Below, piece by piece: positions 24,601 through 37,575 of a stretch of 64,000 nucleotides of DNA (position 1 is its first letter; each line of letters opens with the position of its first letter). The notes below the pieces were generated by a model. The model saw only the letters and a list, made by a program, of their open reading frames with translations, searched no databases and was not told the origin of the DNA. Source of the DNA: Mansonella perstans (Eukaryota; Nematoda; Chromadorea; Rhabditida; Onchocercidae); contig JBAMDO010000025.1 of NCBI GenBank assembly GCA_037074765.1, forward strand, positions 62,001-126,000, in the 5' to 3' direction. Position numbers and translations under genes: made by a program.

Positions 24601-27600
24601 AGCAATATTACAAAACGGCAGCATTATTTCGGTCCATTACATCAAAGTCATTAATTATTAAATGCCTTGTTTAGCACAGTATTAATAGTAGTATTAAGCT
24701 GGAAAATAGTGGATATAATTTCGAACTTATGTTTTACATTTATTTATAAGTTCCTTTATCAGTATCTGTTAAATACGTTATCCGAAATAGAAACTGTTTT
24801 ATCTGTTGATTATACCGTAATTACTTACCAAGAACTGTGTAACACTATATTTTGGTTATCATTCTTTTTTTATTTTCTCATATATATTGAGTTTTCCACA
24901 TAAAACTATTCTTCAAGTTGTTTCCATGAACACGTACACATAAAATGTGTCTTCTTTCTTAAAGAGTACAGCTCTTTATTAATTTACGTGGCTTTATTGT
25001 AATTTTCCAGATCATTGAAAAAGTTGTGGAAGAGCTCGAGACTTCTGGCTTCGTCCATTTGCAAGACGTTGTGTGTGACCAGTCCAAGATGGAAGAATGC
25101 ATTACGGCTAGCGCTGATATAATGTTTTGCATCATTGAGCGCCTCTTTTGCTCCACGGTTTATTAAATTCATTGAAATTACATTTAATGCGTACTATTCG
25201 TGCAGGAAGTTCAGAAAAAATTTCTCCAAGTTGTGTTCATTTTGGACTACTGCCTATATTGTTTCAGAATCCTGTTCACAAGCAAGGAAGTGAGGAAGAA
25301 CTTTATCTCATTGTGTGCAAATCATTTCGTACGATAGTTCAAGTGACGATTGTTTTGATAAATGCGAAATATTCTGCTGTATGTATGCTGAAATAATTTC
25401 TTTTTTCAGCTTTGCTTTAATTAAAAAATTGAGAGATATGGAATAAGCTTGCGTTTTTTTCTTTTTTTTATTTTATTTTATTTTCTGTATTTACTAAAGA
25501 AGTCATATTATTTCAGTCTGTGTTCTGCGCACTTACGATTGCAATCCTCAGTAAACTTTCGGCACAAATGTACAAAATGTACTTAGAAAGTCATGTTACC
25601 CATATTGATAAATATGATTTATTGATGGAACTTGTTCATTTGTTTCGTGATCTCATCATTAAGTCAGCATTCCCATGTTCTTGGTTCCAGATGATATTAC
25701 TGCAGTATAGGTATGGTTGCTGGTTGCTTAGAAGGTTTAAGATACGAAGTTTTACTTACTTGATAAGAAGTGATAAAAAAGTGATAAACTTTGATATACT
25801 GTCGTATTTCAAGATTTAAGATAAAATTTGGTATCGTTTTGGGAGATTTTCTTCGTGTTTTTGGATACTTTAATGGATTTTTACGTTTCATTTCATCATT
25901 TATTTTCAGAATGATTTTGAAAACAATGAAATTTATCATGTCGACAATCGTTGAGCACTTTCATGATGATCAGTTCAATGCTGAGGTTTATCCAGCTTTT
26001 CATTGTTATTTTTATATGTGCAATTTATATTTATTCCCTTGGTGTTTAATCTTTTATAACTTTTGATGTTTGTTGTTTAGCTTTGGCGCGAGTACATGAT
26101 GACGATGGTCGCCCTTTGCACACAGAAAGCTCTTCAGCTAGATTCATCGACAGTTAGTGAAAGGAGGTCACGACTTCTATCTTGTCAGCTGGATTTGAGA
26201 AGGATAGCAGTTGCAGATTTGCGCTCTATGTGGTTTCGACTATCGAGTTAGGCTTATCGATTTGAACACTTTCAGTGTGAGTTGCTGTTAAAAATTTTTA
26301 ATGGCGAATACTCTTTTGTGCCTTTACAGTGGTCCAAAAGATTCTTTTTGTGCCGTCTATGATTGGTTCTTATCTTCGAGTGGCTCTGGTTGATGACGAT
26401 GTTATACGTGAAACTGTTATACCCATATTTTTCGATATGCTTCAGTGTGAATTTCATATATCACCGCTGCGCAATTTCTCCAAAGTAGAGTATTTCTGAA
26501 TTTTTTCGTGATTGATATATTACACATTGGTCATTTATTAGCTTTTCGCTATTCATTGTTTTACTGAAGAATCATATTAAAGTTTGCAAACGAGACTATA
26601 ATGCAACTGGACTGTCTGGTTGACGAGGACTGCGGTGGAGAAAAGTTCAGGAAGCAACTATATAATATCATGATGAATATGTAAGTATCGTTTTCTAGCT
26701 TCAGAGGAAAGCTATATAAAAATTACTGAAAGTTTTGAGATCACCTCACGGTCTTCAGGAGCCGTTCAGATACGGATCTTGTTGTAGAAGGTTGCAAATT
26801 TGTGGCTTTAATTGATACACTTCTACAACATCTTTTTGAATATCGTGAAGTACGAACAAATGGTTACTGTATAGAAAATGGAATGGACCGGACTGTTGAA
26901 TTGTTGGTTAGTTTTTTTCTTCTTTAAGTAAAAGTTTTTACACAAATTTTTTTACGATTTGGATTGACAAGTCATAAAACTCGTTTTTTTGTTATTTTAT
27001 TTTTAAAATTTTCAGAAGTTTTATAAACTTATTGGTCAAGATGATCTTTATATCAACTATGTTTATAAACTGTATGATCTTCATATGCTTAGCAACAATA
27101 AAATCGAGGCAGCTTTCACACTTTTGAAGCATGCTGAAACACTGTCGGTAAATTCTTCTGGCTATGCATTTCTTCCGTTTTATATTAGTAAAGACAATAG
27201 AGATTTCATATTTAATAGCGATATAGGGGCATTATGTTGAACAATGTTAATTTGGGCACAATACCTCAGTGAACATTAGTATAGCGGTACTTTCAGATGT
27301 TGAATAAAAATGCAACTGAATTAAGATGTAAAATAGGATTGCGATATCCTGATTTCTTTTGTTTCTAATAAAAACTTTAGGTTTAGTGGACAGAGTGTGA
27401 GTTACCGACTGCTGTTCTGGATGCTCATTTAAATCGACAATGCGGCACACAGCGCCAGCTTAAAGAAGCACTTTATAATGAAGCGGCTAATCTTTTCGAT
27501 GAAAAAGAATTATGGGAAGAATCTATCAGGATTTTGAAAGAACTGACATTTCAATATGAAAAGAATTATGAATATGAGAAATTACCGACCCTTCTGGTAA

Positions 27601-30338
27601 GTCTTTTTTTTTTGTCATTATGTTGGGCAATAGTTTTAATCTTTTAAAGTTCAAATTTTCTTTAAAATTTTTTATTTTCTGAATTTCACATTTTTATAAA
27701 ATTGAAAATTATTCGACTACAATTTTGTAGCAGCGTCTTGCGGAACTATATCACAAGGTGAGCACACAAGGACGAGTTGCATGCACGTATTTTTTCGTTG
27801 GATTTTATGGTCTTAATTTTCCTAACTATTTAAACAATCGGCAATTCATCTACCGTGGAAATGAATGCGAAGTCAGTTTTTTGTTGCTTTCTGAGTACTC
27901 TACTTTCCGGTTATTTAAATATCTCGAATGTTTACGAAGTTTTGCATCTACAAATCCTTGTATTTAGGCTATCGTCAGTTTTCGCCATCGAATGCTGTCA
28001 ACTTTCCCGGATGCCCAATTAATTAATACAATGGATGAATGCTCGCATCTTTCGAAGCAGGACAATAAATTTTTGCAAATTTTTCCCGTGAAACCTCTTT
28101 TTGAAAGTTGTTGGGAAAAGAAATGTAGCAATCGTCTAATTCGATGGTATTACAAAAACAACAGGGTATTTAGCCTTATTTTATTAAAGAAGAGAAATTC
28201 ATTCCCGACTGTAAATATGAAGATGATATGCTGTTCCTCTAGTGGTTCTTTTATTCATGACTTCTTGTATTCATATGCTGACATCTCATGCAAGGCGACA
28301 TAGAGCATTGGTGTTGTCTGTCATGCGTTTCACTGGGAGCTAAACCATCGCGTTGAATAAGAGTTTCAGGTACAAAATTTTGAATTCTGTAAAGGCGAGA
28401 TTCGAAAAGGAACAAAATGGACAGAACTGGAAGATAATGAAATCATGCGTTCTTGGGTAATCCGACGATCAATTTCTATCGAAGAACAGCTGCCAAATAT
28501 ATTACGTTGGTCGCAGATCACCAGTTTTTCTGACCCGGTACGTTTAAATTAAAGTCCGCATTATATGTTACCACGATTAATCTTATATTTTGTAGATAAT
28601 TAAGTCTAATTTTTTCGCAGATTGAATGTTCTCCATTGATGGAAGCTGTAACAACAATGAAGAAAAACAATGATGAAATGGAAGAAATGGCACATGTGGT
28701 CCTTTCTACACCATTGGAATCAGTTGTTCCATTGGGAGGCAAAATTCGAGGCATCGTACAGGCGTTTGTACAAGGAGGAATCAAAAATTATGAAGTTTGA
28801 TTTGAATGTCGTAGTTGCATATCCGTTATTTTTAGGTTTTTTAAACTTTTAAAGCCTAATATGAGTTTTCATGCGACAGATGGTCATGTATTTATTTCAG
28901 ATATTTTTTTCTGATCGATGTGCTTCAGTTTTGACATTAGAAGAACATGAACTTGTGCGACAGTTGAGAACATTAATCAGAAACCAGGTTAATTCTTTAA
29001 AGTTTCTACCATTTTTAAGATTTTTGCTTTTGCATCGTCCAAACCTGATGTTATTAGCTTTCAGGTGCCAATTTTGGAGTTTTGCTTATATGCACATGCG
29101 TCGCGAGACCACCAAGTGAATGTTCAGTTCCATGAGTCCCTTGTAACTTCTTTTTACGAATACAAAGCAAATATTGAAAAACAGTTTGGAAAAGTGGTAA
29201 GATCTTGTCAAATTGTGTAAAAAGTATTCTCTTTAATTGAGTGAATTTAGCTGATCCAAAAATATTTCTGTAACGGATTAGATAGGGCAAGACCAGATGC
29301 AAATAACAGAGCGCAGTTTGTCGTAATGCATTCCAACTTATCGTTCAAATTCAGGCCTCGCAGCTGCTCCCAGGTTGTTCCATACATCTTTCGCAGCAGA
29401 AAGATGAGAGAAGAGCAAGCAGCTTTGAAACCTCAAGGTAAATTTTTCATCATTCAAAATTTCTATTAGACTTTTGTATTTTAATGACATTTTTTTCTTC
29501 AATTTCTTTGTATATTTAACTTTTAGCACTCCATCTGTTATGAGTGTGTTTAAAAGAGGTGGTGGAGCTACAAGAAGTGGGAGAACAACTCCCAGGAAAT
29601 CAAGTGGTCTCAAGTCAGATCTGAAAAGTGCGTTGGAGAACGGGTGAGCGGGTTTTTTATAATGAATACAAAAAAGTTAACAAGCAGCTTAACATTTTAT
29701 TATGCACAAGTATAAACAAGTTAATATTTTATTACACATTGTAATTTTTCTCGAAAATTAAAGTGCAGATTCTTTGTACTAGTCTGTTCATGGCCATAAC
29801 AAGTATTATTCAGAATTGCGAAACGAATTTCATCATCGTCCGATCGCAGCTTTGACTACAATTCCAATGAAAACAGTTCCACTTCTCGATCAACATTTGA
29901 TTTTTCACGTATTGAGCATTCACTGAAGTCAATCTCTTCATCATCTTTGCAAATGACAGAGGATGATGGGACTATTAAATTGGCAAAACCAGTCGAGAGG
30001 CAAATTAATTAAATCCTTTAGAATTCAAAGAAAATATATTCTTAACTTTTGCAACTGAGTGCTTTGTTCTTGCTTGGTATTTCAGTATGCTTGTATATAA
30101 TCTCTATGACCTGACTACGATACCGAATACAGTAGTATCGTTTCATTATATAGATTTCATTAGAATTATAGAATTCAGCGAGTTAAAGTAATTCAAGGAG
30201 CTTACCCGTTTCAGACCAACCGATACTCAAATTTTACCACCTCCGTTACCTCCGCGACGTGCGAAAATATCATTTCTGGTTCCTCAAAATATCAGTACCT
30301 TTTCCTTCTCGGTGGAATCTTCTCATCGCAATATATAA
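18606..30338 (+). CDS. ced-5: CED-5 / DOCK180-family Rac guanine nucleotide exchange factor
   Basis: CED-5 with CED-12 (ELMO) and CED-2 (Crk) activates Rac for engulfment of dying cells, cell migration and axon guidance. About 30 exons can be seen. The first eight are 18606-18627, 18916-19014, 19430-19593, 19834-19997, 20167-20290, 20438-20568, 20667-20739 and 20904-21145. Domain order matches DOCK180. An SH3-like start has GIFPSSAV. The DHR1/C2 region has DDIRNDLYVTLLQGDLHGGK and KPKWNEGIKVQIPEK. A helical middle has ETVIPIFFDMLQCEF. The DHR2 catalytic domain has LAELYHKV, FVGFYGLNFPNYL, QFIYRGNECE, QLPNILRWSQI and GIVQAFVQGGIKNYE, with the Val region of the nucleotide sensor kept. The last exon (30215-30338) encodes PPPLPPRRAKISF, a class II SH3 ligand for CED-2. 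The join near 21361-21469 and a few middle exons are not fully resolved. The last junction needs a GC-AG intron (30000-30214). Confidence 0.93.
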
Positions 30339-30525
30339 GAACACTTGCAACGGTCGATTCTTTTCGCAATTTTTGTTCCTTATGCTGGGACAAATTCTGT
30401 TTTTGACATTTCATTTCAGCTCAGAAAAATCAGTGTGAATTCTCTTTGTTATTTGAATGTAAAAGTTTCAATCGATAAAGAGCGAAGACTTTTCTACTCT
30501 GACATTACATAATAATAAGTTTTCT

Positions 30526-30531
30526 AATAAA
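30526..30531 (+). terminator. Polyadenylation signal downstream of ced-5
   Basis: AATAAA occurs about 190 bases after the proposed ced-5 stop at 30338, inside AT-rich DNA. It is a plausible 3' end signal. Confidence 0.4.
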
Positions 30532-30719
30532 TGTTTTACATAAGTATATTGTTAATAATCCTTAAAAATATATATATTGCTTTAGATTATTTTTTTACTA
30601 AATCATGATTTTGATTCATATGAATTTTCCGAAAAACATTTCGCATATTTCCACTTTTGCAGATTTATTGCGATATATTGTCGGGTATCATTTACTTTTG
30701 AATCAGCATTCATTCATGT

Positions 30720-30732
30720 TGGTATACATATA

Positions 30733-30763
<31 letters not shown>

Positions 30764-30830
30764 TTATTTATTTATTTATTTGATTAATTTATTTATTCAT
30801 TTATTTAATTTATTTAAATCTGTATCTCGA
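30720..30830. repeat. TA and TTTA microsatellite
   Basis: A (TA)n run from about 30729 passes into TTTATA and TTTA units up to about 30825. It lies between the convergent ced-5 and lectin genes. The rest of 30339-31489 shows no gene. Confidence 0.85.
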
Positions 30831-31489
30831 AAAACGCGCACTTGTATTTATTTTTTCATTTTTTCGAGACGGAAAATATGTTTAATTAGTCTGATAAGTA
30901 GATTGAAATGAGTTTTGAAAAACTGTTTAGGGGATTTTGGAAGTTTTTTTTGTCCAAAAAATTCTTTTCAAGATAATATCGTATGAGTTTTCATGAACTT
31001 GTATTTTTAATTTATTTTTGTAATCTCATGCATTTAATCTTAGCCTTTAATGTCTTCCACATTTCGTGTACTTTCTTGAAATTAAGTTTAAGAGTCCTTA
31101 AAATATGAGACTATCAATCTTCTATGAGCTCTTTTTGTGTTCTGCGTTCCCTTATTCATATTTGATGTTGTGAAATATTTTTTATATAAATTAATTCAGA
31201 ATTAATGTTGCTTACCATGTCAAATCGTTACGAAGTCTAAACGGAGATTTGTTCTTGTAGAAGAAAACTTTGTTTTTGATTTAAACTGTTGAAAATGAAT
31301 GGAACTATTTTATTGTCTGAAAAAATATATAATACAGATCGCTTTGGTTTTATTTTGACACGAATTATTAGCCTGTTTGTCCAGGTTAAATCCGTAAAAT
31401 CGTTGAGCTATCAGCTTTCAAGTTGACGAGAGAATTAAGCAAACGCTATTGGTAGCATTTCTTAAAAATGAAAATCCTTACAGCCATCT

Positions 31490-34400
31490 TCATGGATATG
31501 AAAAAACACGTTTGATTTCTTCACCGGCACTTTCTAGATTGTGTTTCATGTTGTTGATAACTTTTTCAATATCTATTTTCATGTTGCTTTTATTTCTATC
31601 TGTCTTACTTTTCTCGAGTAATGTGATGTTACCTGTCCGCAATTCAAATGAAGTTTGAATTTCGTTACTTGATTCAGCCAATCTTTTGCTTGCTTGTTGG
31701 ACATTGTAGATTTTATTAAGAAAAGTATGAGGCACACTGGTCACATACTCTATTGTTTTCTTTTGATTAGCAGATAACAATGACGATATACCAGGTCTTT
31801 GCTCATTTACTTCATCGTTTTGTATTTCATCTCTGTTTATTTGTTCCGCATTCATATTTAACTTTATCTCGTTGCTTATTTTGCTTGTTTTGTTTGTTGC
31901 ATTGCTGTCCAGATTAAATAGGTTCCATAGGCGTTCAATAAGCATGCTTTCTGACTCTTCCTCAGATGGTTCATAAATTCGATTTTCATTAACTTCTGAT
32001 TCTTCCGCAAATTTTTTCTTTGCATAAATTTTCATCGTATTGGGTTTCGTTGTATCGTATCGGTAATCAGTGACAGTAGTTCTTCCTTCAACTGTTTGCG
32101 GTACGGTTGCAATACTTTTGTTGTATAGAAAAACGCCGTTAATGTTATCAACAGTCTCAGGTGCAAGTGTACGGCTATTATCGTATACTTTGTGGATATT
32201 ATCATTTAATTGTGGCATTTCTTCGATCCCATTCTCTTGTATCTTTTTTTCCGTTATCTCAGGCTTACTCATTCTCGTATTATTTTTAGCATGTAATGCC
32301 TCCTTGAGGCGTTCGACTAGAGTCTTGTTAGTATCGTTATTATCAAGCAAAGCGCGTAAGTCTGAGCTTTTTTCTTGCTTAAGGAACAAATTTAAATTTC
32401 GAAAGATATCACCGAATTGTTCATACCACGTTCGCGAATCTTTTCCTGCTGCACCATTTTTGCCGCATAACTCACTCATCGTTTGTTGGAAATTATGCTT
32501 CTGTGAATGGAGCACTTCCTTATTATTCTCGATACTTTTTTTACGTACTGCTGCTTTTCCTTCCACGACAAAATTCTTTGCTTGGGACTCTTCTATATTC
32601 CCACTAACAATTTTATTTTTTGATTCTCCTTCTTGCTTCTCTTTTTCCTTTTGTTCGATGGCGAAATCTACTCCATTATTTCTTTCGATATCCGGGTCAA
32701 CAGTTGCTAGAATTTTTTTTGCAATATTTTTTTGAGTTTTCGAAATTTGATCTCCGTTGTTCTCAGTGATGTGTGATAAATCCTATAATAATTCAAAATT
32801 TTCTGGTAACTTCAAAGATTTATTTCCTAGAATTTATCCTGATTGCAGTTTAAGAATTTGATCTCAAAGAAAACGGATGTATTGTGATTTAAGAGAAATT
32901 CAGATTGTGTTGAAAACTTTTTTGGAGGTAACCATTTCCTCTCGTTGAATTTTTCGATCTTATTGATAGAGAATAACTGCATTGGGTAGTGTTAAGCATC
33001 ATTTCTCAAAAGAAACGAGTTGAAAGAAGAACAAGTTGCTTACTTTAACTTTCTCTTGAACATTCGTGGTTTGGGTTTTCATCTCCTGCAGTTGTACTGT
33101 TCGCTGTTTCGGTTTTGCTAATGCATCACTTCGTAACTCTTTGATCAACTGCACAAAAAGCTCGTAAAACGGGTTGTTTTTCCTTTCATGCTAGAATATT
33201 TTATGAATCGTCAGTTCTAATTTTTTGAAAATCTTTCCGCTCCTATAAATTCCGGGGATTTTTTTTTTTTTTTTGAAAAATGTATGAGGCTCATTAGTTG
33301 CCTCACAACTTCTTTGCTCTGGAAATGATCTTAAGTCACATTTTTAAGAACCTTTCCGTTCCTGTAAATGCCGGCCTCTTATTATTCCAAATTATGGGCG
33401 TCGGAGCGGATTAGAGAAGTGGAGGAGTGTAGTATAACATTTAAGGGTTGTTACTTACGGATTTCAGGTTTGTGCCTTTCTTTATGGGTCCACCGAAGTT
33501 CTGTTGAAAATAATAGTAATTTCATTCTCATGAAATTTTTAAACTGTAAAGATAGTTGTGGCGCAAGCGCCTGCTCAAAACAATTGTACCATGAATGTTT
33601 CAAATTAACAACGAACTTCTTGATGCTGTTCATCACTTCGTTGACAGATGAACCGATTTGTATAGTCGAAGTTCGCTTTCTGATTACACGGTATAGCTTT
33701 TAATATCCTTTTATTGATGCTCAGTAGTGCGCATCGGCCACGTTCTGTAGGATCCAGAATTTTTTCCGTGGTGTTCCTTGCCAATATTTCCCACTCTCTA
33801 AATTGAAGTACTTAGTTTTCGAAATAACTGGAAATTTTAGCTAATCTTGTTAGCTTTTTAATAGTCATAGTTTTTAATTACAGAAGCACTATATAGCTAA
33901 CAAGAAGGTAGCATTCAGTGGCATATTATCCACCCATTTCCATTCGTTCCCAGTACTGTTTTCTTTGTCAACTAGGACAAGTCCAATTTGTACAGTCATT
34001 TCAGGCATTATTGAATTGCTGGACGGATAGTGTGATATTAACCACTCCTGAAATGAGAATCAAATTTTGATTTAAAAAAATTTATTTGACATTGGTCTGG
34101 AGTTTTTTATTTAGCTAATCATTTACTTCAAGACATGACAAATTAATATCACAAAATGTTTAACCATATCAGCCCTACCGTACATGCAAAGTTCTAGGGT
34201 ACCTTTCTCTCCTGTTGTTACAGCTATTATGGCAGCTTTTGATGAGTCTTCATCTTTTCTTTCATAGTTTTAAAAAATATTTTCAAGAGTAATAAAGGAA
34301 AACATACCATCTGCTGTAAACTTTTGATAACAACGAGATCAGAATCTAGAGCAAGGCAGTATTCTCGAGCCATATTCCAGGACTGTTCATTAATGTGAAA

Positions 34401-35289
34401 CTGATAATGATATTTTTCCGGACCGGCAATCCAGGAAGTGCCATAGTTTTGAAAAAGTGGCGGAATAAACTGGAAATTAAATAACAAATTAACTTGAATT
34501 GCTTTTCTCAAATTTAATACAATTATTCATTATGACCTGTTCAGATGTGTATTTTTATATTTTCTGTTTTTACGAGGATTAGAAACTGATTCAAAATTGG
34601 ATTTTCAGCTTTATAGTTTAAGCTTCTTTTTGTTTATTAATAGGGAACATTAGCTCTGCTTTATATTATTTTTGGCTCAGGTCGGAGTCTAAAAAAAGCG
34701 AAATTTTCGATTTATAGAGAACTGATCTGATAATTTTTGGCGAGTTTTTATATCAAAATTTCCGGTAAGATTCAGGTAAAGATATTACCCAAAGAGTGGA
34801 TTTGGTGGAATTTTTGCAAATTTGGGTCATAAAAGTTTATTAGTCAGATTCAGTAATGAGTCAACCTGAAATTTAATCAATTTGTAAGCATTCTGAAAAA
34901 TATTGAGAAATGTTTAAAGTGGAAGACATAGCTTAGCGAGATGGCATTACTTTACTGTTTATTTCAATTCACTGTCAAGAATCTTTGAAAGGAAACAATA
35001 AAAATAAATGCTTAGGAAGTCAGATAAAGGTGCTTTTAGATCTCTTCGTATTACAATTACTTTAACGTTACTTTTGCGTTAGTTAAATCCAGTCTGCTAA
35101 GTTAGATTTAATAAATTGTATGTACATACCATTTGCTGCACTTTTATCATCGAATCTGAAGTTTCACTCTGAGCGAAAAGTGCGATAGTGGTGACTGAAA
35201 GTTGGTATAACAGGGGTAAAAAGTCAAATTTTTATTAAATAATTTGTTTAAAGGATACCTGCCAATCGGACGAACCACCGTTTGGACAT
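31490..35289 (-). CDS. Secreted C-type-lectin-domain protein with a long disordered tail
   Basis: Eight minus-strand exons (35289-35259, 35194-35130, 34469-34308, 34047-33902, 33797-33617, 33500-33459, 33190-33044, 32782-31490) join in phase to 2,067 bases, 688 aa. Residues 1-19 look like a signal peptide (MSKRWFVRLAVTTIALFAQS). A C-type lectin fold covers about residues 41-185, with YHYQFHINEQSWNMAREYC, EWKWVDNMPLN, GRCALLSINKRILKAIPC and RFICQR supplying the four standard cysteines. The EPN and WND calcium and sugar-binding motifs are absent, so sugar binding is doubtful. The remaining roughly 490 residues are polar, rich in N, K, E and S, with several N-x-S/T sites (NDTNKT, NATNKT, NNTR) and no known domain. 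Nematodes carry large CLEC families with roles in the surface and immunity; I cannot assign this one. Confidence 0.85.
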
Positions 35290-37572
35290 TATCAGTTCGT
35301 TTTGCACTGGATTAGCACCACAAATAAGTTTTCTGTGGCAGAGAAAGTAATGAAGTGAAAGTCACTTGGAATTCGTAGAAAGTATTATGTAATTATATTG
35401 GTAGAACGCAGTATATGGTTTGGTAATTAATTCCTGTAAGGTTGAATATTGGTTTAAGTTTGAAGCTTGGTGTTTTGGAAGTTTCTGATTTTGTTTTAAG
35501 GAAATTAAATAAAATTCATTAACACTTATTAATTTTTGAATTTCAACAATTATCCAATAATTCTTGAAAAGATAAGCGAACAATAAAAAGGTAGTTGTTA
35601 AAGAGGGATGAAAAGTAGAAAGAAGGGGAGAGAAAAGATGAAAGGGTTCGGCAAGAGTTCTTTATGGAATTGGGATGAGTGTAGGAGCAAATGGGATATT
35701 TCTTTTTGACTGGGTTTTCATCGAATTATATAAGTGACTTGTTATAGGTCAGCTACGTGACCTAGTTATACCGTTCTACCCGACTGATAAATTCCCTGTT
35801 TTAATTTCTCTAATTCCATCTCATATTTTTTCATGTAGGCTTTTTATATCAATGGCACCACCTTACTGTGTGATACTACCGTAACTTTTGTTATCACTCT
35901 TGGTGCTATTTTTCTGAATTGAATCATCTTCTTTGGAATGTTATGAGAAAAAAAATTTCTGAAAATTGCTTAATAATTCAGAGTGCGCTGTCAGTCGGAT
36001 TTCTGGTCTGAGAGAACTTGACCTGTGATTTTGGTCATTAGATCGAAACTGCAAGCTTCCTAGAGTGAATTTCAATGGAAAAGTCATGAGTTTTGCCTTG
36101 TTTTCGTCAATGAATTTTTATCTTTTACCCGATTTAAAAATCTGCCGGAAAAAATTTCAGGCAGAAATTTATAGTAAATTTTGTCTAATTTTCTCATCGC
36201 AAATACTACATCAGTATCACTTTTTTTTATACATTCATTGCAAAAATTTATGAGTCCTACTACGAATTAAATTTGCATTGCGCAAGCTCACAGAGGCATC
36301 ACAAATTTATAAAAAAAATATTTGGATTGTAAAGGTTTGGCACATTTTAAGGAATGTAAGTAATAGGATGATACAGTGCCAAGTTTTTTAGCATTAAGCG
36401 GTGATATTAGCGCATGAAATTTTAAATTAGCATTAATGTTTCTTTGAAACTGTTTCAGTATTTACTCTGAAAGGAATTGAATATTGCGACAAAATGTTTC
36501 TAGTTTTTTGTATCGCTGAATCCTACCGATAATACGAAGTCTCTGATGTGAGATATTTTCAAAATATAGAGTCGAAATTAAATTTTCATCACAGTCAGTT
36601 AAATCATGTTTGTAACCTTAATTCGTCGAAGTTAATTCATGCGAATTCAAAATGATTTTTAATTATCATACAGTTATGTGCTTTTAAAACATAATTTCAA
36701 AATAGCGTTTTCAATTATTTTTTACTATTTGTTAAACTGTTTTTTTTTTAAACTGTCACACATTTTCCCTATCAGATGAGTGGAATGGTTCATTAACATT
36801 AACGATCTTTGAACGAGTTAATAAAAACTGCAAAAAAATCAAGGTTTCATCGAACTAGTTTTGTTAAGTGTTCTTTTGACTTGTGTTTGGCCTCTCTATT
36901 TCTTAATTTTCGAGATTATGGGGTTTTTTTTTTCGGGAGGGGGGGGGGGGGGGGGAGGGAGGGTAGGGAGAGGATGGAGGGGGCTCTTGCTTTGGTATTT
37001 ATTTATGTAACAGTAAATTTAATATGAAATTTTGAACAGTCCTACTGGGTTTCTGATCTCATATATTGGTTAGTTCAGAAACAGTTGCAAAGCTAAAACC
37101 CAAAAATTTCCATAATATATTTAATTCAAGCATTAATTAGCATGAGAAATATTGCTAAATAGTCTTTTTCTTTCTGTATGATTCACTTTTCATTACGCTT
37201 CAGATGAGATCATTAAAATCATCAGTACTTTTCATCACCATTAATGATTGTCGATTTATTACTGTACAATTTCCTTTTTATGTTTTTTTTTTGCAATCTT
37301 TTAAATAATTTAAATAACTGTTCAAGTAAAAATGTTGGGAATTGCTGGGATCTAAAATCATCGAAGCTGAAAGGCATCAATTCTTCAAATATTCATCAAT
37401 AAATTATTCTCATCAAAGTTGTGTTAATTATTCATCGTAGTTGATATAAGAGACTGTATAATTAGCATTTCTCGGTGAATATAATCATAAGCCCGCGGTG
37501 AATGTAATCATTACAAGCACCTTTGTTAGAGATAATCTATTCACTTCGGGATACAAAATTCTTTTTTTTAGT
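35290..37572. other. Divergent intergenic region between the lectin and S1P lyase genes
   Basis: This region should hold the promoters of both flanking genes. No gene is supported. The only striking element is a run of 17 G at 36939-36955 within a G-rich patch up to about 36983, in otherwise AT-rich DNA. Confidence 0.6.
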
Positions 37573-37575
37573 ATG
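37561..37575 (+). other. Likely spliced-leader acceptor before the S1P lyase start
   Basis: CTTTTTTTTAG ends at 37571 and the chosen ATG is at 37573, leaving one base of 5' UTR. This supports the ATG at 37573 over the upstream ATG at 37498. Confidence 0.6.

Noticed and set aside
32070..32735. A 221-codon open frame on the plus strand
   Set aside because: It is antisense to the long last exon of the lectin-domain gene, whose frame joins seven upstream exons in phase; the plus frame has a leucine, serine and cysteine-rich shadow composition.
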